Origin: Symbiodinium natans
Lineage: Eukaryota; Sar; Dinophyceae; Suessiales; Symbiodiniaceae
NCBI GenBank assembly: GCA_905221605.1
Contig: CAJNDS010001213.1
Span: 186,001-250,000, forward strand
DNA: 64,000 bases
Direction: 5' to 3'
Part shown: positions 54,690 to 64,000 of the stretch, piece after piece
How positions within the stretch are numbered: the stretch's first letter is position 1
Layout: each line of letters begins with the position of its first letter
Program-made: the position numbers and the translations under genes
The notes under the pieces: generated by a model
Databases searched by the model: none
The model's input: only the letters and a program-made list of their open reading frames with translations
Told to the model about the DNA's origin: nothing

Positions 54690-56300
54690 CGCCACTTCTG
54701 CTGCGCTTCCCTAGCGCGATTGAGGATGTCTCTTTATCAGAAGGTTCTGGAGCGTTGCATGACGGACTAGTGCACCGACTTGGAAAACCTCCAGAAACTT
54801 TTCTGCACTTCCTAGTGGACACGAATAATGTGTAGGGCCAGGGGCACTGTCTGGCACGTCGGGAAGTGAGGGGGGGTGGCTAAGGAATCTCGTGATGCAC
54901 CTGAGCTTCCCACCTCGGCTCCTGCGTCGCCGGGCACGGCTGCGGCTGCGACTTCGGCTGCGATTTCTGCTGCGACTTCGGCTGCGACTCCTGGTGGACA
55001 TGGGCAGCTTGTGGCTCAAGAAGCAGCCTGGACATATCCAGTTTCAACAAGGATGCCCAACATCCTTGCTCATTCCGTGAAGCTCCCCATGTCGTCCTGT
55101 CAGCGGGCCGAAACCTGACAGCCCCAGTCCATGCGCATGCGAATCGAATGGAGCTCGATTGAGGGCTGCACTTGGCCGCAAGCAACCTCTCGTGGCTTGC
55201 CGTTTGCGGAATCGGCTCCTCACAGCCCAAGCGAAGCCAAAAACGAGAGGGACACAGTAGAAGGACACAGTAGGCGCGTTCGCTCTCCGAGGTTTGCAGA
55301 AGGCAAAAGCATCTGGGATCCGTGCTGGCACGCCGCGCCGCACAGCCGGAGCTGGAGCGCCCCTGGCAAACCTGCAAGCACTTTAGCGAGCACCCTACAA
55401 TGCCTTCCAGCCTTGTTTTATCTTTGGATCAACGCATTCAGAAACAGCCCAATCCCTACTAGTAGCAGGCCTGATCATCACACACTTGCCTTGAACATTG
55501 CGCCCATTGAGCTCCTGCGGCCAAGTCCGCTCCACAACGGCAAATCTAAACACGCTTCTGGCTGCAAGAGCTCCAGTCGACCACCCCCCAAGATCACGTC
55601 AACCATCACTTCGAACCAATGTCTCAGTCAATGATCGTAGCCTTGCTGGACTCGGGCGATGGTCAAACCCTAAACCTTGAACCTCAAACACGAAACCCAC
55701 CTAAACCCATCTAAAACCCAAAAGGACACAGAGGACACAGGACGCGAAAAGAAGCTTGAAGAGGCACCTATCTCGGATGCGCTGCGGGTGCGCGTCTCAG
55801 CATGGCCTGCATAGCCTTCCGCGCGTCGTCCCGGCGGTCAAACTCCACCAGCGCAATCCGGGTGTCGCGCACCTGGCGACCGTCTACTCCAAGGCACTTG
55901 GGACAGAATTGAACGCACCAAGGGCAGCACCCCCTTCATGTGCTTGTTCTGCGTGATGTTAACATTTCGGACCTTGCGCACTGGGCCAAGTCCCCTGCAA
56001 AACTTCGGATTCTTGATGATTCTTGGATGCAGCTGAAAGCAGCTCAACCCTTCACCGCATCATCCCAAACGCTAGGAGCCGGACTCGTCCATAATGCTCA
56101 AACTGGGCCTCCAGGGCTTCATTGGTGACACCGTCCTGCGTTGCTAGTTGGATATGGCTCAAGGATGCTCAAGGCAAAGATCCCATAAAAGCTTATAGAA
56201 CTCTGAGCCTGTCCTTGATGCCTTGGACGCACAGCGTGGCGTAGGGGAAGGACATCACAGCAAACGCGAGGCTCACTTCATCCTATCTAGGAATCTCTCC
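54690..56300 (-). CDS. SR-type splicing factor (RRM plus RS domain)
   Basis: Exon 56135-56098 (DGVTNEALEAQFE; GC donor) joins 55994-55931 (GLGPVRKVRNVNITQNKHMK then G; GT donor) and 55872 to about 55796 (VRDTRIALVEFDRRDDARKA then MQAM). Together they make most of an RRM: helix 1, strand 2 (VRKVRNV), and the RNP1-like strand TRIALVEF with helix 2. Downstream exon 54990-54901 encodes RSRSRSRSRNRSRSRSRSRA then RRRRSRGGK, an Arg/Ser domain, with a GT donor; a last exon from 54710 is again Arg/Ser-containing in one frame. RRM followed by RS is the layout of SR proteins, which bind pre-mRNA and recruit the spliceosome in the nucleus. An upstream exon near 56270-56220 (SLAFAVMSFPYATLCVQ) may hold strand 1 or another domain. 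Start codon not found. Confidence 0.65.
54931..54990. repeat. 12-bp CTGCGACTTCGG-type repeat within the RS domain
   Basis: The plus strand repeats GCTGCGACTTCG with small changes about five times; on the coding strand each copy gives two Arg-Ser dipeptides. The RS domain has thus grown by tandem copying. Confidence 0.7.
55663..55725. repeat. Telomere-like AAACCCTAAACC block
   Basis: A short block starting CAAACCCTAAACC and continuing with degenerate AACCTCAAAC, CCTAAACCC and TAAAACCC words. Confidence 0.55.
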
Positions 56301-56719
56301 GGCTGCTGGCGTCTCTTATTCACTGCCTCTTCAAAGTGACAGGAACGTCATTCAAGCGGAAGTCCAATGCTCATTGCCTGATGAAAAAAAACCTCAAGAT
56401 TGTTGACCGATTCCGCCTGGGATCTGACTTTGCAGCAAAATCAGATGCGCGGACGCAATGCAGGGCCATGCTGCACACGACTTATGTAGAACAAGCAATT
56501 TCTCAACTCAAGCATGTCTGACCAAGAGAAACATAATCGCCGAAAAAAACAGCGGGAAGCTGTAAGCTCAATTAATTATCTGTAGGCCATTCATTCTGTA
56601 GGTGTTTGTGGGATAGCCCGCAGTAGTGGGACCTGTCAACAGCAGGACTGCCGAAACTCGACCGCCCAAGTCTTGTGTGACCACCTAAGCTAAGCAAAAC
56701 AGCTGATGGCTTTGTGCTT

Positions 56720-57250
56720 CCATCCACAGACGTCTTAAAAACACAAGCTGCCCAAATGAACTGTCAAAACCGTCGTTCACCACATTCAAACTATTTGTTT
56801 TTCCACACGCTTGTTTCCGCCGCCAGGAAAGTCTCGCGGGTCGAAGGCCGCAGCGGCGGAAGGCCGGGCCCAGCGCAGTCAGCCAGTGCCAAGACGGCCT
56901 CCAGAGCAGGCACCGCGCTAAAGCCGGCGGGCTGCAGTCCTGCCGCGGTCGGGCCCAAGGCAATCTCGGCCACGGCCACTTGCACCGCGACGGACAACAA
57001 CCCCCACCACCGACGCGCCCAGCCGCTCGCCGCGCTGCGGCGCCCAGCAGTGGGGGCGCGGCAGCCCAAATTATTCATTGCTGTACTTCGCGCAATTGGA
57101 CTCCTCGACAAGCGCAAGTGCCGGCGGCAAGTGGCCGCTGCATCGAACTCCAGGGCAAACTGATGTGCGAGGGTTCGGGCAACTAGTCGTCGAAGGAAGT
57201 CTCCCACGACGATGCCCGCGGAACACTGGGCTTTACACACGGCTGCCACA
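56720..57250 (-). other. GC-rich open region, coding uncertain
   Basis: This interval is clearly more GC-rich than its surroundings and is open on both strands. The minus frame has VAVQVAVAEIALGPTAAGLQ and an Ala/Leu/Pro-rich continuation that might be part of a targeting sequence; the plus frame is Ala/Arg-rich. I cannot decide which, if either, is coding. Confidence 0.25.
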
Positions 57251-57742
57251 GTTTGTTTTATTTTTTCAAATGGGCAGACGTGAGACGTGTGGAGTTGCGC
57301 CGGTCATGCGGCGTAAAGAGCAGCCGCAAGGAGGCGGCATCAGCAAACTGCTCAACTCCATACACACCTGCCGCTTCACAGGGAGAAACGTGTCCGGGAA
57401 CGACCGTGGGTCACGATCAGAAAATACTTGGAGCATGATTGGTTCTCACTCAACAAGGCAACTCAACAAACAACCACAAATTTTTTAAAACCACAAAAGC
57501 ACAAACAAATGTTTTTTTTTGTAACAAATAGGTCAAGGTCAAGGTCAAGCCTGATGCCCGAAGGCGGCCCATTTAAGGCGCAGGCAGTGAAACAATCAAA
57601 TGCGACGACTAATTGCGCGGCTCATTGCTTTGTAACGAAATGAATGAAACCATCTGTTTGTCGTAACCACCATTTTGAATCAACAGCTGCGGACTTCCAA
57701 TTTCTCAATTGACGCCAACGACAATACATCATGAGTGCATCT

Positions 57743-57804
57743 TCCCAATTGCTAGGCTGCCTCCCAGCCTGAATCCCAATTGCTAGGCTGCCTCCCAGCC
57801 TGAA
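57743..57804. repeat. 31-bp tandem duplication in the LINE C-terminus
   Basis: Two perfect adjacent copies of a 31-bp sequence beginning TCCCAATTGCTAGG. Since 31 is not a multiple of three, the second copy shifts the frame: reading through the first copy soon meets a stop, while the second copy continues in the expected C-terminal frame (NWEDALMMYCRWRQLRNW, ending FIHFVTKQ at 57622). Confidence 0.9.
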
Positions 57805-59510
57805 CACGTCGGGGGTGCCATTCCAACACACGAATCACCAATCGATCACGTGGCAAATTTGCAATGTAAGTGGCCAATTTCCAGTAACTTGCCAATGACT
57901 GTTGCCTCCAGTTTGTTAACGAGCTATCATGGCAGGCATTCCGAACTTTGTTGTTGCAAGCATGAAGAGTTTCATGCCACGGGTCATCCCATGAAATGTT
58001 TCCAGGTGGTCCCACCACTGCACGAAGCAACCTCTTGTACTCAACATCCATCCGGTGCAGGTCGGGTTTGTGAATCGTTCTGTGTCCCGCTGCGAAACAA
58101 GCCACTGGCGAAACAACGGCATCAAAGAATTTCAATCGTTTAGACAAGGAAATGTTGCGATCACGTAAAATCCAGCCGTTTGCATAGAAGGATTTTGAAG
58201 CTGCAGCAACGTGGTGGGTGACATCTTCATGTTGTTGCGGGGATCCGCCCGCTGACAACATGCACCCAAGCCATCTGTGAGAAGCACTGCGTGGCAGAAC
58301 CTGGATTTGATGACCGCTGCTTAAAACAATATGCTGAGGTGGCTGGGCTTCCGTTGTCATGATCACCGTCTTTTCGGCAATCAAAATGAGGCCAACCTCA
58401 CCAAGTGCTGCAATGAGTAGATCCAGGGTGTAGTGCGCTTCTTCTTTACATTTGGTGAAAAGAAGAATATCATCAGCAAATCGCAGGTCCAGAAGTCGTC
58501 GCAACCCATCTCCCAAATCAAAACCGGCCGTCCCAACCAAGTTCTTCCATGAGCTCATTGCCCATTCCAAAACAGCACAGAACAAACGCGGACTAAGAAC
58601 GCAGCCTTATCTCACGCCGGCACGAATTTTAAAAGCACGACTGCGATCCGAATCGCCGTGGACTTCGCCCCATTGTTCATGGTAAAGACATTGGAGAAGC
58701 CAAATCAAGTGACCAGAAACACCGTGATTCTGCAATGCCTTCCATAAAGCTTGCCAATCAACGCGATCGAAAGCTTTCGACAAATCCAAGCTTATTATCC
58801 AAATGGGGATGCCGCTCGCCAAGGTTTTGTCAATCAACAAATTCGCAGTGAGCAGATGTTCTTCAATCCGCCGGTGTGCCCGAAACCCATGTTGCTCTTC
58901 TGGTTGGCCTGCTTCCAGCAAATGTTCCAAGCGCCCCAACATCATATAGCAAAATGTCTTGTACAACAAACGCACATTGGCAATCGGACGAAAATCTCCC
59001 AGTACAATGGCTTTCGCCTTTTTTGCGATCATTTTGAATAACGTCTTGTGCCAAGTCGTCGGGCAGGAACCTGTTTCCAGCACATGGTTGAACAGTCGAA
59101 GTAGCTGTTGCAACAATTCGTCAGGCGCATACTTCATTAATTCGGCAACAAGTCCAAATTCATCGCTACTTTTGTTCATTTTCAATGAATTGATAGCATG
59201 GTCCAGCTCCACGCGTGTCCATTTCGGTTCTGTTTTCTCAAGAGGTTCGACCGGAGGGATTGCGTGACCAGAAAATAACGATTCAAGCATGCACGCAAAA
59301 TCTTCCACAGGAGGCTGTATCGCACGATTGCACGCAGAAGTGCGCCCTGAAAGACTCCGCAGTAGCTTCCATGTTGTTGGATTTTGTAAAGCAGATCCAA
59401 CCCTGGAGGACTTCCATTGGCGGACTTCTCGACGGTGAAGCTTGCGAATCTGGAAGGAAAGTTGCTTGCGAACCAAACTGTCGTCGGATGGATGATGCTT
59501 GGACATGTTG
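57752..59510 (-). pseudogene. LINE ORF2 reverse transcriptase, one internal stop
   Basis: From RKQLSFQIRKLHRREVRQWK the frame runs through LDHAINSLKMNKSSDEFGLV, ILGDFRPIANVRLL, ISLDLSKAFDRVDW and GHLIWLLQCLYHEQW to AGVR, stop (58609-58607), then GCVLSPRLFCAVLEW in the same frame. The stop is TAA where the family has CAA (the Gln of the RQG motif). The catalytic FADD box is at about 58480-58469 (LRFADDILLFTK). The thumb and C-terminal parts follow to 57752. Confidence 0.85.
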
Positions 59511-59519
59511 TCGAGCTGC

Positions 59520-59915
59520 TGACAGAATGAAGGTTCAGATCGATTTCTTAATTGCGCCGATGCAGATACAAGTTTTGAAAACTCATTGTGATTACAAGAT
59601 TGCGGTTGGTTTGGATCATCGTTGCGTTCATTGTTGGATTCGATTGCGTGGGACAAAATCTCGCCGACCCCAGAGGTTCGCCATGCATGGATGGAAGCCA
59701 CGTCGAGGACACGCTGATCTTTACAAAAATGCACTGATTACGTCGTGTCACGACCGTATGACGTTAGACGATGTGGAAATTGCACTACTCAAAGCTGGCA
59801 TTGCGCATGGCGCGCCGAAGCGACCACAAAAGAAGTTTCAGCCATCCGAGGCTTTGCGGGCGCTTTCTTCGCAAAGGCGTTCGCTGCGGGAGTGGGACAG
59901 ACACGGTTCATGACT
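59520..59915 (+). pseudogene. Inverted LINE segment with the endonuclease C-terminus
   Basis: On the plus strand, opposite to the rest of the element, an open frame reads KVQIDFLIAPMQIQ, then KIAVGLDHRCVHCWIRLRGT and a basic linker, ending SSQRRSLREWDR. QIDFL followed some 30 residues later by [S/L]DHR is the end of an APE endonuclease, and the linker leads toward reverse transcriptase. Its place in the element fits exactly the gap between the minus-strand endonuclease and reverse-transcriptase parts, so an internal inversion of about 400 bp is the simplest explanation. Confidence 0.6.
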
Positions 59916-60553
59916 TGAAAATTGTGGCGCAATATCCAACGCGCGAGCATCCATCCACGAGCATTCCGATCGCCTGACCCAAAAGAACCTAAATGGTCAA
60001 CATCATCATGTGACAACGGGCGTCCCAAACAAGCGTTGAAATCTCCACCAAGAAGCGGGGTGGCCCCTAACCTGCGATCATTCTCGAGAAGTAAATCAAT
60101 GATATCGTAGAGCTCTTCTACGGCGTCATCAGAATCCCATGCAGTAGGAAAGTAAACCGAGTAAATATGCAATCGCTTCATGTTCCACGTGCAACGCAAG
60201 CAACAAACTCGGTCAGAGCATGCGTGAAAAGAAACCTCTTGCACGTTTTGTAAGAATTGCTTGTGAAGGCAGATTCCTACTCCTCTGCTGTTGGCTCCGC
60301 AGCTACTCATGAAAATCTTGTTGCCATGTGGGGTTTGCAATGTTTCTTCAAAATCTCGCCGCCATGTTTCGGTGATGCAGCCAATCTCAAAGTCAAGTGC
60401 ATCAAGCTCACACACGAAGTCGTCAAAACGATGTTGCTGTCGAATACTTTGCAAGTTTTTTGAAAACACATGCAGATCCACGAATTCCTGTTCCGCCTTC
60501 GCGTTGAATCCAACATGCTTACAAGACAACTGATGTCTTTGATGTTGTACCAA
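59916..60553 (-). pseudogene. LINE ORF2 APE endonuclease, N-terminal two thirds
   Basis: The frame shows the ordered endonuclease motifs: SKNLQSI (first Asn), GCITETW (catalytic Glu), IYSVYFPTAW, and LLGGDFNACLG (Asp and Asn). It proceeds to WMLARWILRHNFQVMN and then loses homology at about 59915. This domain nicks the target DNA for reverse transcription. The last motif, the catalytic Asp-His, is missing on this strand but occurs inverted just beyond. Confidence 0.75.
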
Positions 60554-60574
60554 CTTGCGACGTGTATCATCCTA

Positions 60575-61737
60575 CTCGAAGTCGGCGACGAAATCGTCGA
60601 CGGCCATCTGCACTTGCGAACTGACAGGGCAATCCCCGGAAGCCCACTGCACGATGCCGTCTTCCTCAACATGGGCTGCATGGACCAATTTCTGCCCAAC
60701 TCTGATCGAGACCTTGTAGGTTTTGTAGTTCACCATTACCGCTCTCGGGGCAATGCCATCCAACTCGATGGCAAATTTCTTGATTTTGCTTGCAACCTTG
60801 CTGCGTCGACGTTCACCTGCAGGCTTGTTTACGGACGCCCAAAGCTTGTGCCGCTGCATGTTGGCATTGCGCTTTTGCATTCGCACAAACTTTTGCATTT
60901 TCTCCACGTTAGTAAACTGAGCAAATGCAACGACTGGATACGGGCTTCGTGTAAACATCGGACAAACCATCAATATCTGCGAGCGCGTCCTTAATGAGTG
61001 TTTCGGCTTCACCTGCTTCCTTCTCACCGAAACCACCAATGACTGCGATTGAATTGTCCGACTCGTTCATGTCCGGAGATGTCTGTCGGGCGTTCTCCAA
61101 CCGAGCCACTTTTTCTTCAAGCTGAACACGGGCCGTCCGCTCAGCAATCAATTCCGAATGCATTTTGGAAAGGGAAGCGTCAAATCGCATTGACCTTTCC
61201 AACTCATGCAGCTCCTCTCGCATCATGGTTCGAAGTGTTTGCATGGTTGCGGCACTCATCTCCACCTGGGAACTTGCCGTGTGGATCGGGACTTGTGGTT
61301 GCATCATCATTGCCAACGGTCCAACTGTGACCGCCTCCGAAAGGTTTGTGTTTGGAACGATTCTGAGCTTCCCGATCAGGTGTACCCTCTGGAGCTGCTC
61401 GCTTGGCAGCTGCCGGCATTTCGGCATCTTTGAAACGCAAAAACTCCTTGTCGAAGTCAGCACTCAAATCCTGCCACTGGGCACCCAGAGCTACAGCGCT
61501 GCCCACAGTTTCGGCAGCTTTGTACTTCTCATAACGCTCCCATGCTTTCGAACCAGGCTTCTTGGGGTTTTCACATTTGAAAGAGATCGCAGTTTCATTT
61601 GTCTTTAGCAGCCGTGTCTGTTCCTCAGACAGCGGCATGACTGAAGAGGAAGTAGCTATGGCGGGGGGCCCACCTACTTTGATTCGCTTGACCCTTGAGG
61701 TACTTGAGCCATGCGAGCCTTGGTAACAAATAAACAC
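60575..61737 (-). pseudogene. LINE ORF1 (coiled coil and RRM-like), frameshifted
   Basis: Three frames carry consecutive parts. First (61737-61440): SEEQTRLLKTNETAISFKCE, Lys/Glu-rich. Second (61290-60985): MMREELHELERSMRFDASLS and IAERTARVQLEEKVARLENA, a heptad-like coiled coil, then NSIAVIGGFGEKEAGEAETL, RNP2-like. Third (60980-60575): VVAFAQFTNVEKMQKFVRMQ, RNP1-like, then a basic region and VQMAVDDFVADFE before a stop. Coiled coil plus RRM is a common ORF1p layout; the protein binds the element RNA. Frameshifts lie near 61450 and 60980. Confidence 0.65.
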
Positions 61738-61832
61738 CGAATCATCCGAATGAAGGAACCACGCATGCTACATTGGAAACACGCGCAAGAGGTATGTACA
61801 ATCAGCAACACTCAGCCGGCAGCGGTCATATC

Positions 61833-62470
61833 TCATATCTCACATGCATCAGCTGCCATGGGGATATCAGCAACAACCTCAATGATTTTTCTTAACAAGA
61901 CGTGCAGAGACAATGCATGTCGTGAATTGTCCTCAAGCACGGCATGTGCGAGGGAGTCAACACCACAAGCACAAAAACGGCAGGGAGCGTTGGCCCAAGA
62001 AGCACTTGGCGGGCGTATAGCTGGAAAGCAGAACGGACAGTGCGGAGCCAAGACTTCAACACATCCCAACAGGATACCGGAAACACGCGGTTGCGGGATT
62101 CTTGCATTGCATAACTCATCCAAGACGGCACCAATCTACAAGTGAGACTGGCAGACTGCAAATTCAATGATCTGCGCAGCAAAACCATGCGCCGGTAAGC
62201 AAAGCACGCGTGCACATAGACCTGCAGCCTGGGAGGGCCGCATGGTGTCAGCATCCTGCCAACCGAGCTGACCCTGAACAGCAACGCACGGGCTAGCATT
62301 CGGCCAAGCCAACAAACGTCGACCCCACTTATTGAGGCGAGTTTGAAGGTGTCGGATTTGCGAACCTTGCGGGACACACTCAAACCCGAAACAAGCCGAC
62401 GGTCGCACATGCGATTGGAAAATGCGTTCCACGAAATGGAAACCATGAGCTTGGTCCATGAAACGCATGC
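61833..62470 (-). mobile_element. 3' fragment of a second LINE
   Basis: The minus strand reads LNKWGRRLLAWPNASPCVAV then QGQLGWQDADTM in one frame and ANAPCRFCACGVDSLAHAVL in another. The first is the post-polymerase region typical of dinoflagellate LINEs; the second is the Cys-rich knuckle (C-x2-C with a DSL-x-H follow-up) near the ORF2 C-terminus. Only the 3' part remains and it is frameshifted. Confidence 0.5.
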
Positions 62471-62519
62471 GGCCAGCTTGCGGTCACCGCACCCTAGAAA
62501 CTGGTTGATGTGTTGCGTC

Positions 62520-64000
62520 CAAACCAACCATTCATCCCCCCCCCCCCCTTCCTTTATCCGCCCGCAGTCAGGTGTCCCGGCGTCGGCGCACGCAGGGATG
62601 CCCTCACAGCCTGCTGGCGGCAAGTGGCCTGCCAGAAGCTCCCCGAGCGGAACCTCGTGGCCGTCAGTCGGGTCACGAGGCCCCACGATGGGCAGCTCGA
62701 GAAGCGAGCAGGCGTGCGCGCGCAGGGCGGCGAAAGATGCCAGCGCCGTCCAGCGCCGGCATCAGCGCTTGCCTCGCCCCTGCTGCACACCACGGCGCCC
62801 TCGAGCGTGGGACGGCTGATGCGTCCGCCGACCTCAACTCCGACCACAACCAGTCCGCGGCGCCGTGCCTGCTGGAATTCCGGGTAGGTCCGGTGTTTGC
62901 GGTCGACTGCTTGGTTCAGCGCGAGGCCTGGCTCATGGTCGGCCCGCGGACGCGGCTGGCCATCACGGCGCATGGGGCTAACGATCGTCGCATCAACGGC
63001 GATCTGCGCACCCTGCCAAATGGGGAGGCCGTTGGCCACCACCTCGATCCGGCGCCCGTCGGCCGCAGGCACATCCAGGTTGAGGTCACGCAGGGCGACA
63101 TGGACGGCGACTCGGGCGCCTGCTTCCCTACAGATACGAGGGGGCCTGCTCTCCTGGCCAGCACACCAACTTGCGCGCATGCGGAGCGGTGGTCCCGTAG
63201 ACGTCCAAGCCTCCACCACAAGAGCAGCGCCGCGGGGCAAGCGGGAGCGGTAACCGAAGTCTGCGGAGCAGCATGACGCGGTACTCCTCGTCCGGCACCC
63301 TGGTATCGGAGGTTGTGGGGCCTGCCTGAGAAAGCAGCAGCGCCCGAGACGTTGGGTCCAGTTCGGAGAAAAGCGTTTTGAGCACGCGCTTGTCAGTGGC
63401 AGTGGTGGCCGCGTGTTGCCAGCCCGGTCTTCCGAATCCGCCAGGGTCATGGTGCGCGCGTCGGCACGCTGTTTCTGGGCTCGTCGCAAAAGCAAGTTGA
63501 GCGTTTGTTTTTTTTCATTGTGTGGGGTGTTGTAATGGCATGGGTATCCTACGCGGGCCTACGCGTCAGCTCATGTTTAGTAGGCGCGCGGCCTACGCGC
63601 GGAGTATGTTGTTGACGTGTGCCTACGCGGACCTACGCGGCAAGCATAGACAACCTACGCGGACCTACGCGCCCATGCTGCATAGACTTGCCTACGCGGA
63701 CCCTACGCAAACCTACGCCCTGCAGGCAACATGCTACGCGGCCGACTTTCAATGATCGCGTCTCTACGTAGCCTTGCTCCTAGAAAAAAAACGCTGCTCA
63801 ATTGGCCCAGGTGGGCGCGGGTAAACCGAGCGTGCGCAGCTGGCGCGCCGCGTGGTCGGCCTCGCGCGTGCTGGGGGGTGTGCCGGGCGCGCCGGGGCTA
63901 GCAGCGGGCGAACCAGGTCAGCGAGCACGCCTGGGTGGTGCTCGCCCAGCGTGCAAAGGGTGTCCGCCCACGAGCCCCAGTCTCCGCAGACCCGAGTCCC
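62520..64000 (-). mobile_element. Frameshifted reverse-transcriptase C-terminal region
   Basis: Pieces in order on the minus strand: WGSWADTLCTLGEHHPGVLA near the window edge; LDPTSRALLLSQAGP and EYRVMLLRRLRLPLPLAPRR at about 63360-63245; DHRSACAQVGVLARRAGPL; VALRDLNLDVPAADGRRIEV, VANGLPIWQGAQIAVDATIV and GLVVVGVEVGGR at about 63130-62830; and a tail with LLELPIVG ending near 62530 in a G-run. This series is a recurrent C-terminal architecture of dinoflagellate retrotransposon reverse transcriptases. The D-x-IEV ... VDATIVSP part resembles a PD-(D/E)xK nuclease fold (inference). At least three frameshifts. It continues past the window. Confidence 0.6.
63535..63770. repeat. Degenerate CCTACGCGGA tandem array
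   Basis: About ten copies of CCTACGCG(GA/CC) or close variants, with spacers of 0-35 bp, in 235 bp. Several copies are directly adjacent (GCCTACGCGGACCTACGCGG). The array lies between two parts of the reverse-transcriptase remnant. Confidence 0.8.

Larger units (their letters stand above)
57530..61740 (-). mobile_element. Decayed APE-type LINE with ORF1 and ORF2
   Basis: Reading the minus strand from 61740 to 57530: ORF1 pieces, an apurinic-type endonuclease, an inverted segment, a reverse transcriptase, and a C-terminal region ending at about 57622. Beyond the ORF2 stop the element sequence ends in a three-copy CTTGAC-type repeat (57531-57550) followed by an A-rich stretch, as expected for a LINE 3' tail. 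Stops, frameshifts, an inversion and a duplication show it is dead. Target-site duplications were not identified. Confidence 0.8.

Noticed and set aside
62572-63276. Long plus-strand frame
   Set aside because: It is antisense to the conserved reverse-transcriptase pieces on the minus strand.
1-64000. CRISPR arrays, tRNA or rRNA genes, spliced-leader relics
   Set aside because: No regularly spaced repeat-spacer arrays, no RNA-gene signatures and no convincing copy of the dinoflagellate spliced leader were found by eye; a covariance or motif search would be needed to be sure.

Overview
The window reads as nuclear DNA of a dinoflagellate, most like a Symbiodiniaceae or Polarella-type genome (inference). 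Coding sequence is broken into many short exons. Exons that can be joined in frame by hand mostly use GC donors, fewer GT and a few GA, always with an AG acceptor that is usually followed by G. This splice pattern is characteristic of dinoflagellates. Degenerate CCCTAAA/TTTAGGG blocks, very long simple repeats and decayed LINEs fit the same picture. I saw no tRNA, rRNA, CRISPR array or prokaryotic operon structure.

Every protein-coding segment I can support lies on the minus strand, so the window looks like one block of co-oriented genes. From right to left, in transcription order: an SR-type splicing factor (RRM plus RS domain, about 54.7-56.3 kb); several unrecognised multi-exon genes (43-48 kb, 33 kb, 31-32 kb, 27-29 kb, 23-26 kb); a complete-looking homologue of the tetratricopeptide protein TTC1 (19.0-22.0 kb, reconstructed through 12 exons); an isolated exon of a calpain-like protease (18.7 kb); a protein with a BUB1/Mad3/Mps1-like TPR block followed by Trp-rich Sfi1-like helices (9.0-10.6 kb); a condensation-type HxxxD acyltransferase (6.5-7.3 kb); and an unrecognised five-exon gene (2.2-3.7 kb).

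The right end (57.5-64 kb) is a cluster of at least three retrotransposon remnants, all on the minus strand: an APE-type LINE with ORF1 (coiled coil plus RRM-like fold) and ORF2 (endonuclease plus reverse transcriptase), carrying an internal inversion, a 31-bp tandem duplication and several stops; the 3' end of a second LINE; and a frameshifted reverse-transcriptase C-terminal region that reaches the window edge and appears to be interrupted by a CCTACGCGGA tandem array.

Between genes lie large low-complexity tracts: a nearly 2-kb CCT-based polypyrimidine array (52.6-54.6 kb), a 435-bp T/C tract (12.6-13.0 kb), a 256-bp ACATATAT array (41.3 kb), and telomere-like blocks at 30.4-30.8, 34.3-34.6, 50.8, 51.7, 52.2-52.6 and 55.7 kb. 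Exon borders and splice choices are hand reconstructions without transcript data; products called unrecognised are left so on purpose.
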